DNA of 64,000 nucleotides from Butyricimonas sp. Marseille-P3923 (GCF_900184685.1 NZ_FXXL01000004.1:62001-126000); one strand, 5' to 3'. Counted from the stretch's first letter, positions 16,980 through 25,994 are shown. Notes: generated by a model not told the origin, from the sequence alone. Program-made: numbers and translations.

Positions 16980-17957
16980 TTATGCAAATCTTGCGGGTTT
17001 ACAATATCTGTTGATCAACGGGGTGAAGCCGTTCATGATCAATATGGCAAATGACATTCCTTCCGGATAAGCACCGAAGGTACGGATTATCACGGTCAGT
17101 AGTCCGATACCGATACCGAAAATGATCATACCTTTATGCGTCATGGGGGATGTTACGTAATCCGTCGCCATAAAGATCGCTCCCAACATCATACCTCCCG
17201 TGAAAAGATGGAACAGGGGATCAGCAAAATGCGCGGGATTTGCCAAGTGTAATATTCCGGCAAACAGGATTACCGTGGCGAAAATTGTCACGGGGATATG
17301 CCATGTAATAATTTTGCGAATCAACATATAGGCGAAACCGAGCAGAAGACCGATAGCGGCAACTTCTCCCAAGCTACCTCCCATGTTACCGATAATCATG
17401 TTGCTTGTCGAGATTCCGCTGGATGCGAGTGCATCAGCCACGGATTGCCCGTTCTTTACTGCTTCTTTCACGATAGCTAAAGGTGTAGCCCCCGTTACGG
17501 CATCTACTGTCGAAAATCCGTGAGGTACAGGCCAAGAAGTCATTTGTACCGGGAACGAAATCAATAAGAATACGCGTCCCACGAGTGCCGGGTTGAAAAT
17601 ATTGTTTCCCAATCCCCCGAAACTCATTTTGCCGATACCGATTGCCACGATAGCACCGATTATCACAATCCATAAAGGAAGGGATGAGGGAAGGTTGAAC
17701 GCTAATAATACACCCGTGATGATAGCCGAACCGTCCCATATCGTGGGGCGTTGTTTCATCAGGTATTTCTGGATAATAAATTCAACGATCAGACAGGCTG
17801 CCACGGAAGTAAGGGTTACCAGAATGGCTCCTATCCCGAAAAACACGATAGAAAAGATAAATGCGGGGATTAAAGCAATCAGTACCCCGTACATGTTTTT
17901 TTCTATCGAATCCCCGCCATGAATGTGAGGGGAGGGTGATATGGTGAAATTACTCAT
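16980..17957 (-). CDS. rnfD: Rnf complex subunit D (membrane, covalent FMN)
   Basis: Polytopic membrane subunit, 325 residues with eight to ten helices. N-terminal ISPSPHIHGGDSIEKNMYGV is typical. The flavinylation site DAVTGATPLAIVKE sits in a periplasmic loop near residue 155. GGLGNNIFNPALVGRVFLL and FMATDYVTSPMTHKG are family signatures. Forms part of the sodium- or proton-translocating path. Starts 77 nt after rnfC. Confidence 0.97.
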   Translation of the reverse strand: MSNFTISPSPHIHGGDSIEKNMYGVLIALIPAFIFSIVFFGIGAILVTLTSVAACLIVEFIIQKYLMKQRPTIWDGSAIITGVLLAFNLPSSLPLWIVIIGAIVAIGIGKMSFGGLGNNIFNPALVGRVFLLISFPVQMTSWPVPHGFSTVDAVTGATPLAIVKEAVKNGQSVADALASSGISTSNMIIGNMGGSLGEVAAIGLLLGFAYMLIRKIITWHIPVTIFATVILFAGILHLANPAHFADPLFHLFTGGMMLGAIFMATDYVTSPMTHKGMIIFGIGIGLLTVIIRTFGAYPEGMSFAILIMNGFTPLINRYCKPARFA

Positions 17958-17960
17958 ATA

Positions 17961-18033
17961 TAATGATTTTAGATTTCTTGATTTTAGATTTATGATTGAG
18001 AATCATCAATCGTAAATCATCAATCATCAATTA
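17961..18033. repeat. AT-rich short-repeat hairpin between rnfC and rnfD
   Basis: Contains GATTTTAGATTT twice in the left half and repeated ATCATCAATCGTAAATC in the right half. GATTTATGATTGAGAATCATCAATC includes an obvious inverted repeat. It fills the whole 77-nt gap. Confidence 0.65.
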
Positions 18034-18034
18034 T

Positions 18035-19366
18035 TTAGTTTTTACGTGAACGTATCATTTGTCCTGTTCTGGCTTTACCCAAGCGAATCACGTCGAGCAG
18101 CGGACGGTTTGCCGGGCAGGTATAGCTACAAGAACCACATTCGATGCAATCCATTATTTTTTCGGCTTCCAATGCATCCAGCTTGTTGTGTTCGCTAAGT
18201 TGCATCAGGTAATACGGTTCCAATCCCATCGGGCATACGGTAACGCATTTCGAACAACGGATACAGTTGCGATACTCTTTCCGGACGGATTCTTCCTGCC
18301 GCATGAGTAATACTCCACTTGTTCCTTTCGTGATAGCAATGTTGGTTGTCGTCAAGGCTTTTCCCATCATCGGACCGCCACCGATCACTTTTCCCGTGTC
18401 CTCGGGAAGTCCTCCGGCTGCCTCGATGAGTTGAGAGAGTGGTGTCCCGATACGGCATAGATAGTTACCCGGTTCTTTCAGCGATTTCCCGGTAACGGTA
18501 ACCACCCGTTCGAATAACGGTTTGTGTTTCATGACAGCCTCGTAAACGGCATATACTGTCCCGACGTTTTGAACGACGGCTCCCACGGCGATAGGTAGTC
18601 CGCCGGACGGAACGAATTTACCCGTGGTGGCTTGTATCAATTGTTTCTCACCTCCTTGCGGGTATTGTATTTTTAACGGGCATATCTCGATGCCGTCGCT
18701 CAATCTGGCGTGTTTGCCAAGTTCTTCGATAGCGTCTTTTTTGTTGTTCTCGATGCCCACGATAGCACGTTTCACGTTAAGAGCTTTCATTAGCAGTTCA
18801 ATCCCGGCGATAAGCTCTTTCCCGTGTTCCAGCATCAGACGGTGGTCTGCCGTTAAATACGGTTCACATTCGACACCGTTGATGATTAATACTTCAGCCG
18901 TGTTTCCGGGAGGCGGGGATAATTTCACTTGCGTGGGAAACGTTGCTCCCCCCATACCCACGATACCGGCGGCACTGATAGCCGCGATGATTTCTTCTTT
19001 CGTGAAAGTATTAGGATGCTTCGCGAGCGGTTCCTTCAATATATTCTCGTCCCATTCGTCACCCTCGACTTTTATCGAGATCGCTGGTCTGGGATAACCA
19101 CTGGCATCCACCACGGGATCGATACTCGTGACTGTCCCCGATACGGAACTGTGGATGTTGGCGGAAATGAATCCGGCGGCTTGACCGATAAGTTGTCCTA
19201 CTTTAACTGTATCACCTTTTTTCACCGTGGGAACGGCAGGTGCCCCGATATGTTGAGATAGTGGTATGATCACTTGTTCGGGAAGGGGTAGCGTGATGAT
19301 TTCCCCTTGTGCTGATAATTTATTTTCAGGTGGGTGTACACCCCCAATTTTAAATGTCTTAAGCAC
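18035..19366 (-). CDS. rnfC: Rnf complex subunit C (NADH/FMN and iron-sulfur)
   Basis: Peripheral cytoplasmic subunit of 443 residues, the NAD+-reducing end of Rnf. N-terminal GGVHPPENKLSAQ is typical. A glycine-rich nucleotide-binding part contains GIVGMGGATFPTQVKL and NGVECEPYLTADHRLM. The C-terminus carries two [4Fe-4S] motifs, CIRCSKCVTVCPMGLEP and CIECGSCSYTCPANRPLLD. The length is short because there is no C-terminal repeat extension of the Escherichia coli type. Confidence 0.97.
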   Translation of the reverse strand: MLKTFKIGGVHPPENKLSAQGEIITLPLPEQVIIPLSQHIGAPAVPTVKKGDTVKVGQLIGQAAGFISANIHSSVSGTVTSIDPVVDASGYPRPAISIKVEGDEWDENILKEPLAKHPNTFTKEEIIAAISAAGIVGMGGATFPTQVKLSPPPGNTAEVLIINGVECEPYLTADHRLMLEHGKELIAGIELLMKALNVKRAIVGIENNKKDAIEELGKHARLSDGIEICPLKIQYPQGGEKQLIQATTGKFVPSGGLPIAVGAVVQNVGTVYAVYEAVMKHKPLFERVVTVTGKSLKEPGNYLCRIGTPLSQLIEAAGGLPEDTGKVIGGGPMMGKALTTTNIAITKGTSGVLLMRQEESVRKEYRNCIRCSKCVTVCPMGLEPYYLMQLSEHNKLDALEAEKIMDCIECGSCSYTCPANRPLLDVIRLGKARTGQMIRSRKN

Positions 19367-19373
19367 GGTGTAT

Positions 19374-19416
19374 TAATTTTAGATTTACGATTTTAAATTT
19401 TAGTTTGAATCGGCAA
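19374..19416. repeat. AT-rich short repeats between rnfB and rnfC
   Basis: Contains TTTTAGATTTACGATTTTAA and AATTTTAG followed by AATCGGCAATCACTGAATC. It is a shorter, more decayed member of the repeat type in the other rnf gaps. Confidence 0.5.
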
Positions 19417-20292
19417 TCACTGAATCGATTCGTTGTTTTTCACTTCCGTGGTCGCTGGTTCGGTAATCTTTCTCGGGGGGAAGTTTACCTCGTGGATCGC
19501 GTGTGTCGGGCATACGCTCACGCACTTCCGGCAAAGTTTACACTTGCGGAAGTCGATGTAAGCCAAGTTGTTTTCCAAGGTAATTGCCTCGAAAGGACAT
19601 TCTTTGACGCATTTCCCACAACCGATGCAGGCAACCGTACAAGCTTTGCGGGCGATGTTTCCCTTGTCTTTGTTCACGCAACACACGAAAACCCGGCGAT
19701 CTTTGGGACCCTTGTTTCGCAATTCGATAATGTTTCTCGGGCAAGCTTTGACGCAAGCACCGCAGGCAACACAATTTTCTTCGGAAACAACGGGCAGACC
19801 GTTGGCGTCCATGTGAATGGCATCGAAAGCGCAGACGTTGACGCAGTCGCCACAACCAAGGCAACCGTACGTACAATCGGTTTCTCCCCGGTAGAGAGAA
19901 TGTTCGATAGCACACGATTTGTACCCGTCGTACGTGCTCGTGCGTGGACGATTGTCACACGTGCCGTTGCATTTCACGACAGCAATCTGTGGTGTCTGAG
20001 CTGTTACTTCCATGCCTAAAGCGGAAGCGACTTTCGCCATCGTATCCGCTCCTCCCACCGGACAAAACAGTCCATCTAATGAAGTGGCTTTCACCGTGGC
20101 TTCCGCGAAACCCCTACACCCGGGTTTGCCGCATCCCCCGCAATTCGCGCCGGGAAGGATACTTTCCACGATATCGATTCTAGGATCTTCTTCGACCTTA
20201 AACTTTTGTGCCACGAAATACAGGATTACGGCAGCCGCAATACCAATGGCACACAAAGAAATAATAGTGTAGATAATGGTAGTAGTCATCAT
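19417..20292 (-). CDS. rnfB: Rnf complex subunit B (ferredoxin-like, multiple Fe-S)
   Basis: Entry point for electrons from reduced ferredoxin. N-terminal membrane helix (TIISLCAIGIAAAVILYFVA), then a four-cysteine cluster domain (PGANCGGCGKPGCRGFAEA with a later FCPVGG). After this come several [4Fe-4S] motifs: CLGCGDCVNVCAF, CVACGACVKACPRN, CIGCGKCVKECPF and CKLCRKCVSVCPTH. That is more clusters than the short proteobacterial RnfB, as is usual for anaerobes. 291 residues. First gene of rnfBCDGEA, 66 nt after rseC. Confidence 0.97.
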   Translation of the reverse strand: MMTTTIIYTIISLCAIGIAAAVILYFVAQKFKVEEDPRIDIVESILPGANCGGCGKPGCRGFAEATVKATSLDGLFCPVGGADTMAKVASALGMEVTAQTPQIAVVKCNGTCDNRPRTSTYDGYKSCAIEHSLYRGETDCTYGCLGCGDCVNVCAFDAIHMDANGLPVVSEENCVACGACVKACPRNIIELRNKGPKDRRVFVCCVNKDKGNIARKACTVACIGCGKCVKECPFEAITLENNLAYIDFRKCKLCRKCVSVCPTHAIHEVNFPPRKITEPATTEVKNNESIQ

Positions 20293-20358
20293 AAAGGTGT
20301 TTATTTTGTCTCCTCTAGTTTGTTATAGCGCCCGTAAAGTTATTATTTTTTTTCTAGG

Positions 20359-20778
20359 TTATGCTATTTTAACCTTGAATTTTATTTTCCGGGTGAAGCT
20401 ATTCCTACATAAATATAGGATAACAAAGTAAACAGCAACGGCTAGAAGTACAATTGCGGCGGCTATAACTTCGCTTGTCCCCGCCGTGATCAAGAGGGCA
20501 AGAAGTACTATTATTAACGCGGACGGAATGATATAAGCAAATGCGACCGAGAGCATGGCGTTGCGGGTACTGGCGGTAACAATAACTTTGTCGCCGACAG
20601 CCACGGGAATATTCGGTTTTTCCGCCGTGATATTCTTTTGTGCTACTTCCGACAGACCACACGCTCCCTTAGAATGACAAGAAGCACATGCCGATTGATT
20701 TTGTATCTGCACGATAATGGCGTTATCTTCTACTTTTATAACAATTCCGTCGTGTTCTATTGTGTCCTTTGCTGCCAT
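20359..20778 (-). CDS. RseC-family protein (SoxR-reducing system)
   Basis: 139 residues. A cytoplasmic N-terminal domain contains four conserved cysteines (SACASCHSKGACGL), and two membrane helices follow (SVAFAYIIPSALIIVLLALL and VIAAAIVLLAVAVYFVILYL). RseC is encoded with Rnf/Rsx genes in many bacteria and is thought to modulate redox output or assembly. Its position directly before rnfB fits this. The role in Bacteroidota is not established. Confidence 0.9.
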   Translation of the reverse strand: MAAKDTIEHDGIVIKVEDNAIIVQIQNQSACASCHSKGACGLSEVAQKNITAEKPNIPVAVGDKVIVTASTRNAMLSVAFAYIIPSALIIVLLALLITAGTSEVIAAAIVLLAVAVYFVILYLCRNSFTRKIKFKVKIA

Positions 20779-20789
20779 GATGAGTTTTT

Positions 20790-20912
20790 AAGGTTTATAA
20801 AGTTCATAAAGTTACCCCTTCGGGGTTTAAAGTTTACACGATACACGTATTATAAAGTATTCACGAGTTTTTCACCTTATAAACTTTACAAACCTTATGA
20901 ACTTTATGAACT
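20790..20912. repeat. Inverted array of the 9-bp repeat, second copy
   Basis: The left part has TTTATAAAG and TTCATAAAG followed by a small GC-rich hairpin (ACCCCTTCGGGGT). The right part has CCTTATAAA, CTTTACAAA, CCTTATGAA and CTTTATGAA. The units match those at 11694-11780, although the flanking genes are unrelated. It fills the gap between der and rseC. Confidence 0.75.
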
Positions 20913-20915
20913 CAT

Positions 20916-22223
20916 TTATTTCTTTCGCATAAATATTTGAATCGGTACCCCGGTGAAATTCCAGTGTTCACGGATTTTGTTTTCCAAGAAACGTTTGTAC
21001 GGTTCTTTCACGTATTGCGGTAAGTTGCAATAAAACGCGAAAGTCGGCGTTTTCGTGGGTAATTGAGTCACGTATTTTATGCGGATGTATTTTCCTTTTA
21101 AACTTGGTGGGGGGTAGTTCTCGATTTCCTCCAACATGATGCGGTTCAATTCCGAGGTTTTCAGTTTTTGAGCCCGGTTGCGATAGGTTTCAATGGCGGC
21201 TTCCAGTGCTTTTAGTAAACGTTGTTTCGTGAGCGCGGAAGTGAAAATGATCTCTACATCATTGAATGGCGCCATTTTAGCACGCAGGTCTTTCTCGAAG
21301 TTAATCGTTGTTTTATTATCTTTTTCGATTAAGTCCCACTTGTTTACCAGTACCACGACACCTTTTTGGTTGCGCTCTATCAAGTGGAATATATTCAAAT
21401 CCTGAGCTTCCATACCCCGGGTGGCATCAATCAGTAGCATACAGACGTCACTGTCCTCTATGGCACGCACGGAACGCATCACGGAATAGAATTCCACGTC
21501 CTCGTTTACTTTGGCTTTTTTACGTAGTCCGGCAGTATCCACTAGCAAGAAATCATGCCCGAAGCGGTTGTACCGGGTGGTCAGCGTGTCACGGGTCGTC
21601 CCCGCGATGTCCGTAACAATATTCCGTTCCTTGTCTATCAGGGCGTTAATGGTGGAAGATTTTCCCACGTTAGGGCGTCCCACGATAGCGATTTTGGGAA
21701 GTTCATTCTCGTCTTCCAACGGGTCGCTCGTGAAATGAGATACCAGTTTATCAAGTAATTCACCGGTTCCGGAACCGTTTATAGATGAGATCGGGAATAT
21801 TTCTTCCCCGACACCCAGTTTATAGAATTCGTGAACATCATAAAGACGTTCGCCATTATCCACCTTGTTGGCGATGAGGTAAACAGGTTTTGTGACTTTT
21901 CGCAACATACGGGCGAAACTGTAATCCAAATCAGTTATTCCTAATTCCACGTCACACACGAACAGAATCACGTCTGCCTCGTCCATCGCCAGCAGTACCT
22001 GTTTGTTGATCTCTTCCTCGAAAATATCTGAGCTGTTAGAAACGTACCCACCCGTGTCAATGACGGAAAAATCTTTACCGTTCCACACTGATTTCCCGTA
22101 ATTCCGGTCACGGGTCACACCGCTTTCCTCGTTCACGATGGCTACTCGTCCACCGACCAAGCGATTGAAAAGTGTTGATTTTCCCACGTTGGGGCGTCCT
22201 ACTATGGCAACAATATTACTCAT
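20916..22223 (-). CDS. der: Ribosome-assembly GTPase Der (EngA)
   Basis: Essential GTPase for maturation of the large ribosomal subunit, 435 residues. Two GTPase domains in tandem: the first has [21 protein letters not shown] and NKVD; the second has [25 protein letters not shown] and NKWD. The C-terminal KH-like domain ends with [17 protein letters not shown] and [11 protein letters not shown]. Sits between era and rseC on the same strand. Confidence 0.98.
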   Translation of the reverse strand: MSNIVAIVGRPNVGKSTLFNRLVGGRVAIVNEESGVTRDRNYGKSVWNGKDFSVIDTGGYVSNSSDIFEEEINKQVLLAMDEADVILFVCDVELGITDLDYSFARMLRKVTKPVYLIANKVDNGERLYDVHEFYKLGVGEEIFPISSINGSGTGELLDKLVSHFTSDPLEDENELPKIAIVGRPNVGKSSTINALIDKERNIVTDIAGTTRDTLTTRYNRFGHDFLLVDTAGLRKKAKVNEDVEFYSVMRSVRAIEDSDVCMLLIDATRGMEAQDLNIFHLIERNQKGVVVLVNKWDLIEKDNKTTINFEKDLRAKMAPFNDVEIIFTSALTKQRLLKALEAAIETYRNRAQKLKTSELNRIMLEEIENYPPPSLKGKYIRIKYVTQLPTKTPTFAFYCNLPQYVKEPYKRFLENKIREHWNFTGVPIQIFMRKK

Positions 22224-22225
22224 TT

Positions 22226-22290
22226 TATAAATTGAAAATTGAAAATTGAAAATTGAAAATGATGATTTGCAATCTCAATTTTAGTTATTA
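22226..22290. repeat. 7-bp tandem repeat between era and der
   Basis: Four consecutive copies of TTGAAAA, then GATGATTTGCAATC and CTCAATTTTAG, which is partly complementary to the repeat. It fills nearly all of the 70-nt gap. Perfect copies suggest recent expansion. Confidence 0.8.
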
Positions 22291-22293
22291 ATG

Positions 22294-23178
22294 TTATAGT
22301 TGTTTGTAACCGAAGCGTTTCAAATCGTTTTCTTTGTTCCGCCAGTCTTTCAGTACTTTGACGTAAAGGTTAAGGAACACTTTCTTGGCGAAGAAAGCTT
22401 CGATGTCTACTCGGGCTTCCGTGCCTACTTTTTTCAAGGCGGCACCTTGGTGTCCGATGATAATGCCTTTCTGTGAATCACGTTCGACGTTGATTACCGC
22501 CATGATATTGATTCTTTTGGCTTCTTCTTTGAATTCTTCTACGACCACCTCGACGGAGTAGGGGATTTCCTTGTCGTAGTGCAACAGGATTTTTTCTCGT
22601 ATGATTTCTGTCACGAAGAAACGAGCGGGCATATCGGTTATTTCTTCTTTATCGAAATAAGGTTCTCCGACGGGAAGCAATTCCAGAATCCGCTTGTACA
22701 GGTTGTCGACGTTGAAGTTCTCGGTTGCCGAGATGGGGAATATCTCCGCTTGCGGGATGATTTCCTTCCATTTCGCGAACAGGGCATCCAGCTTATCCGG
22801 CGTGGTCAGATCAATTTTGTTCAATACCAACAAGATGGGTACTTCGCTTTGCTTCACTTTATCGATGAAGTCGGCGTTCTTCTCGAAATTTTCCACCACG
22901 TCGGTCACGTAGAGAATAATATCCGCGTCAATAATGGCGGTTTTCGAGAAGTCCAGCATGTATTCCTGCATCTTGTAGCTTGGTTTCACGACTCCCGGGG
23001 TGTCGGAAAACACGATTTGAAAATCCTCCCCGTTCACGATACCTTTAATGCGGTGGCGCGTCGTTTGGGATTTAGATGTGATAATCGATAATTTTTCCCC
23101 GACTAATCGATTCATCAAGGTGGATTTCCCCACGTTGGGGTTTCCTAAAATATTGACAAAACCTGCTTTATGCTCCAT
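22294..23178 (-). CDS. era: GTPase Era (16S rRNA maturation)
   Basis: Ribosome-assembly GTPase that binds the 3' end of 16S rRNA, 294 residues. GTPase motifs are [32 protein letters not shown] and NKID. The C-terminal KH domain contains GIIIGHQGAALKKVGTEAR. It is the first gene of the minus-strand run era-der-rseC-rnf. A -7 element lies 22 nt upstream. Confidence 0.98.
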   Translation of the reverse strand: MEHKAGFVNILGNPNVGKSTLMNRLVGEKLSIITSKSQTTRHRIKGIVNGEDFQIVFSDTPGVVKPSYKMQEYMLDFSKTAIIDADIILYVTDVVENFEKNADFIDKVKQSEVPILLVLNKIDLTTPDKLDALFAKWKEIIPQAEIFPISATENFNVDNLYKRILELLPVGEPYFDKEEITDMPARFFVTEIIREKILLHYDKEIPYSVEVVVEEFKEEAKRINIMAVINVERDSQKGIIIGHQGAALKKVGTEARVDIEAFFAKKVFLNLYVKVLKDWRNKENDLKRFGYKQL

Positions 23179-23200
23179 GTACTCAAAAATTTATTGGGCA

Positions 23201-23208
23201 CAAAAGTA
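23201..23208 (-). promoter_or_regulatory. Promoter -7 element for era
   Basis: The complement reads TACTTTTG, matching TAnnTTTG, 22 nt upstream of the era ATG. A -33 TTTG is not evident. Confidence 0.5.
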
Positions 23209-23290
23209 CAATTAAAAATTGGAATTGAGAAATTTGTACTTCTAAGTTGGATGGTCTGAAGTAAAATGTAAGGTCTGATTAACCTTAAAT

Positions 23291-23436
23291 CTCGGGTATT
23301 TCTACCGTAATACTATATCTACTCGCTTACGGGCTCGCTATAAATCACTTCTTCCACCGTTAGGTAAGGGCGAAAGAAGTGAGGTGTATCGACCCGGTAA
23401 GCGTGTAGAAGTAGGATTACCCTAGGATTACTCGAG
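23291..23436. repeat. 146-nt imperfect inverted repeat, possible structured RNA or MITE-like element
   Basis: Two arms of about 50-60 nt are reverse complements with scattered mismatches, several of which would be G-U in RNA. The outer part pairs CTCGGGTATTTCTACCGTAA with the complement of TTACCCTAGGATTACTCGAG. The middle pairs TCTACTCGCTTACGGG with the complement of CCGGTAAGCGTGTAGA. The apex pairs CACTTCTT with AAGAAGTG around a loop that begins CCACCGTTAGG. It fills the 271-nt gap between era and the YD-repeat gene. I see no transposase and no clear target duplication. Confidence 0.65.
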
Positions 23437-23449
23437 TAATACCGTGTGT

Positions 23450-25189
23450 TTATTTATAGGTATATTCTATCTTTTCCGTGTTGGCGGGATTTTGAGGATC
23501 GGTTTTAGCGATCCATGCCCCGGTGTTGTCGTACTCGTATTTGTATCGCGGATCGACTTGATTACCGAATTCATCGTAATGGATGGTAATGTTACCCGTG
23601 ATTTTTTCGTTTTGCAAATTTTCCTTCTCGTATGATATAACGGTCAAGTAACCATATGGGTTGTAACCGTAATGTGATGTTTGTTTCGTGATCGGGTTGT
23701 GGATGTCCGGTTTGAGGTTTATTTTGATTTCTTGTGTTAAACGTCCCTTGTTGTCATATGTCAAGTCGGTCTGGGCGTATATTTGCCCGTTGTCGTATTC
23801 TTGTATTTGAACGAGTTGTCCTTGATTGTTATAGGTTTCCGTGTGACTCTTGTCGTTATTCCATTTGATGTTTTTCATGCTGATATGCCCTTGTATGTTG
23901 TATTGACAACTTACTTGACACAGAATATTTCCGGATAGGGAATCCACGGATTCTTCCTCGAAGCATTTGCCGAGGTTGTTGTATTTAAAGGTGGTCGTGA
24001 TGTTTGATAAACAAGAATCTTTTGCACGTGTTTTTTTCACGGATTGCAGCAGGTAGCCGTGGTCATTGTAATTATAATAAATATTCGTGGTGGTGTCCCC
24101 CGAAACAAGGATTTCTCGGATGATCTTGTCGCCCGTGTAGTATTTGGTGTACGACGGAGTGGTCCAAATCATGGAATCCACGAATTGTTCTCTTAATTGG
24201 ATGGCTTTATCTCTGAACTGTTTATACTTGTGTTCTTGTAAATATTGTTTTACAAGCGGGAGTTGCGTGGATGAATCAACTTGGGCTATGAGGATTACCA
24301 GATCAACGCTGTCATTCGTGTATTCGACTTCCGGGAGAAAGTTTCTTGAATAGCCGGAAAGATACGGGCAGTTGATGTACGCGTTGATGGCAGTTTTCAT
24401 CTCTTCCGGTTTTTTGGCGTTTTTGACCATGTCGTATAAATGGATGTCATACATCTTTTCCACGTCGGTTTTATAAGGACGGGGTTCTTTCGCTCCCGCG
24501 TAGAATGTTTTCAGTATAGGGTTGTTGAAATATAACAATATGGTTGAGTCGGTCGTGCAAGTGCAAACATTGTCGTACAATAGTTTATTATAGATGGTAG
24601 CGACGGCGGGATAGTTATACAAGGTGTCGAAATCGGTGAAATAGGTTTCACATTTACCCAAGGTCGGTTGTGCTTTCAAATCGGCGAACTGTACTTTTTC
24701 TTTTAGCGCGATGATCGAGTCGAATATTTTCGGGGTTATCATGTACTTGTATTTTGTCAATAATCCGAGTACGGCGCGTGAATCTTGTAATTGTGTGTCG
24801 GAGTAGGTCAATAGAGCGTAGATCGTGGAATCGGCTTTCCAGACGAAAGTTTCGAAGTTTAAGCCGGCATCCCGGCAGATGGAACGAACACGAGCCCCGT
24901 CATCTTGCCGGTTTTCTTCCATACTGGTTTTCAGATAAGGTTCTACAGCCCCGAGATTCGGGTCGAAAAGAAGTGTTTCCAAAGCATCAGCAAGAGCGAT
25001 TTCATGTTTATACGTTTCGGCACTTTTGGGGTCGATCCTCTCTTTTACCCTCGCGTATTTGTCCCGTTCGGCTCTCGCGATATGCTCGTAAAGTTTTTCA
25101 ATCCTGTTTTGCTTTTGCGCGAAGAGATTCGTGTTGAATATCCCCGTGAAAAGGGTACAGATGATAATCGTTGGTAGTAATTTTTTCAT
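23450..25189 (-). CDS. Secreted protein with YD/RHS-like repeats
   Basis: 579 residues with a cleavable signal (TIIICTLFTGIFNTNLFA). The N-terminal two thirds are mainly helical and unrecognised. Pairs of cysteines occur (NVCTCTTD). The C-terminal third, from about residue 365, consists of YD-like beta repeats, for example YYNYNDHGYLLQSVKK, TFKYNNLGKCFEEES and LTYDNKGRLTQEIK. This is the pattern of RHS/YD repeat proteins, but the region is short, with none of the core-domain or toxin-domain features of Rhs proteins. Probably a periplasmic or surface protein. No obvious operon partners; the gene stands alone between two intergenic regions. Confidence 0.7.
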   Translation of the reverse strand: MKKLLPTIIICTLFTGIFNTNLFAQKQNRIEKLYEHIARAERDKYARVKERIDPKSAETYKHEIALADALETLLFDPNLGAVEPYLKTSMEENRQDDGARVRSICRDAGLNFETFVWKADSTIYALLTYSDTQLQDSRAVLGLLTKYKYMITPKIFDSIIALKEKVQFADLKAQPTLGKCETYFTDFDTLYNYPAVATIYNKLLYDNVCTCTTDSTILLYFNNPILKTFYAGAKEPRPYKTDVEKMYDIHLYDMVKNAKKPEEMKTAINAYINCPYLSGYSRNFLPEVEYTNDSVDLVILIAQVDSSTQLPLVKQYLQEHKYKQFRDKAIQLREQFVDSMIWTTPSYTKYYTGDKIIREILVSGDTTTNIYYNYNDHGYLLQSVKKTRAKDSCLSNITTTFKYNNLGKCFEEESVDSLSGNILCQVSCQYNIQGHISMKNIKWNNDKSHTETYNNQGQLVQIQEYDNGQIYAQTDLTYDNKGRLTQEIKINLKPDIHNPITKQTSHYGYNPYGYLTVISYEKENLQNEKITGNITIHYDEFGNQVDPRYKYEYDNTGAWIAKTDPQNPANTEKIEYTYK

Positions 25190-25449
25190 ATCGTTCTCAA
25201 ATTTAGCGTAGTATCTACGTAAAATTAGGGATAAAGTTTGATATGAACAATATTTTTATTGGTGTTTTTTATGAATAAAGTTTACTTATATTGTTGATTT
25301 CGATGGGTATAGGCTTCTATAGGTAGAACTGGGTACTTGGTATCTTTTTGGTATTGGAAAGCGTAATAAGAGGAGAAGATTGAGGGGGAGATCATATGAT
25401 GTCGATATATTTTATCATGAGGAATGGATGGATTTTGAGGTGTATATGT

Positions 25450-25457
25450 TATCTTTG
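25450..25457 (+). promoter_or_regulatory. Promoter -7 element (TATCTTTG)
   Basis: Matches TAnnTTTG, 22 nt upstream of the ATG at 25480. I see no well-placed -33 TTTG. The rest of the gap 25190-25479 shows nothing else I can name. Confidence 0.5.
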
Positions 25458-25479
25458 TTAGGCATTATAAATAAATGTT

Positions 25480-25929
25480 ATGGTTATAAATATAATAGGT
25501 AATAGCGAGAGAATAGAGAGTCTGAATCCTTATTTCAAGGCTGTGTTCGATTATATAAAGACGCACGATCTGGCAGGTATGCCCGTGGGCAGAGTAGATA
25601 TTGCCGGCGAGGATGCTTTTATTAAAATCGAGGATGCACGGGGACGAAGCGTGGAAGAGGCCGTTTATGAGCGACATGATAAATATATAGATATTCAGAT
25701 GCCGCTGCTCGTGTCGGAGTCTTACGGGTGGAAAGCCAAAAGTCGGTTGGGGGAGGCTTCTGCTTCTTATAACGAGGAAGGGGATTATACTTTTTATAAA
25801 GATAAGGTGGAAGGTGTGTTCACGCTTTCTCCCGGTGAGTTCGTGATTTTTTTTCCGGAGGATGCTCATGCGCCTTGTATCGGTGAAGGGGTAATCCGGA
25901 AGATGGTGGCGAAAGTTAAACAATTGTAG
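25480..25929 (+). CDS. YhcH/YjgK/YiaL (DUF386) family protein
   Basis: 149 residues, cytoplasmic. Typical family segments: AVFDYIKTHDLAGMPVGRVD, then YERHDKYIDIQMPLLVSE, and near the C-terminus FVIFFPEDAHAPCIGEG. The histidine and acidic residues in these match the metal site of the double-stranded beta-helix fold. Members are linked with sialic acid and other sugar catabolism; the exact reaction is uncertain. Probably cotranscribed with the serine hydrolase that starts 65 nt later. Confidence 0.93.
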   Translation: MVINIIGNSERIESLNPYFKAVFDYIKTHDLAGMPVGRVDIAGEDAFIKIEDARGRSVEEAVYERHDKYIDIQMPLLVSESYGWKAKSRLGEASASYNEEGDYTFYKDKVEGVFTLSPGEFVIFFPEDAHAPCIGEGVIRKMVAKVKQL

Positions 25930-25994
25930 ATTTAGTGATTGACGATTTACGATTGTTGCGTGTGAACTTTTTGGTAAATTACAAATTCAGTTGT

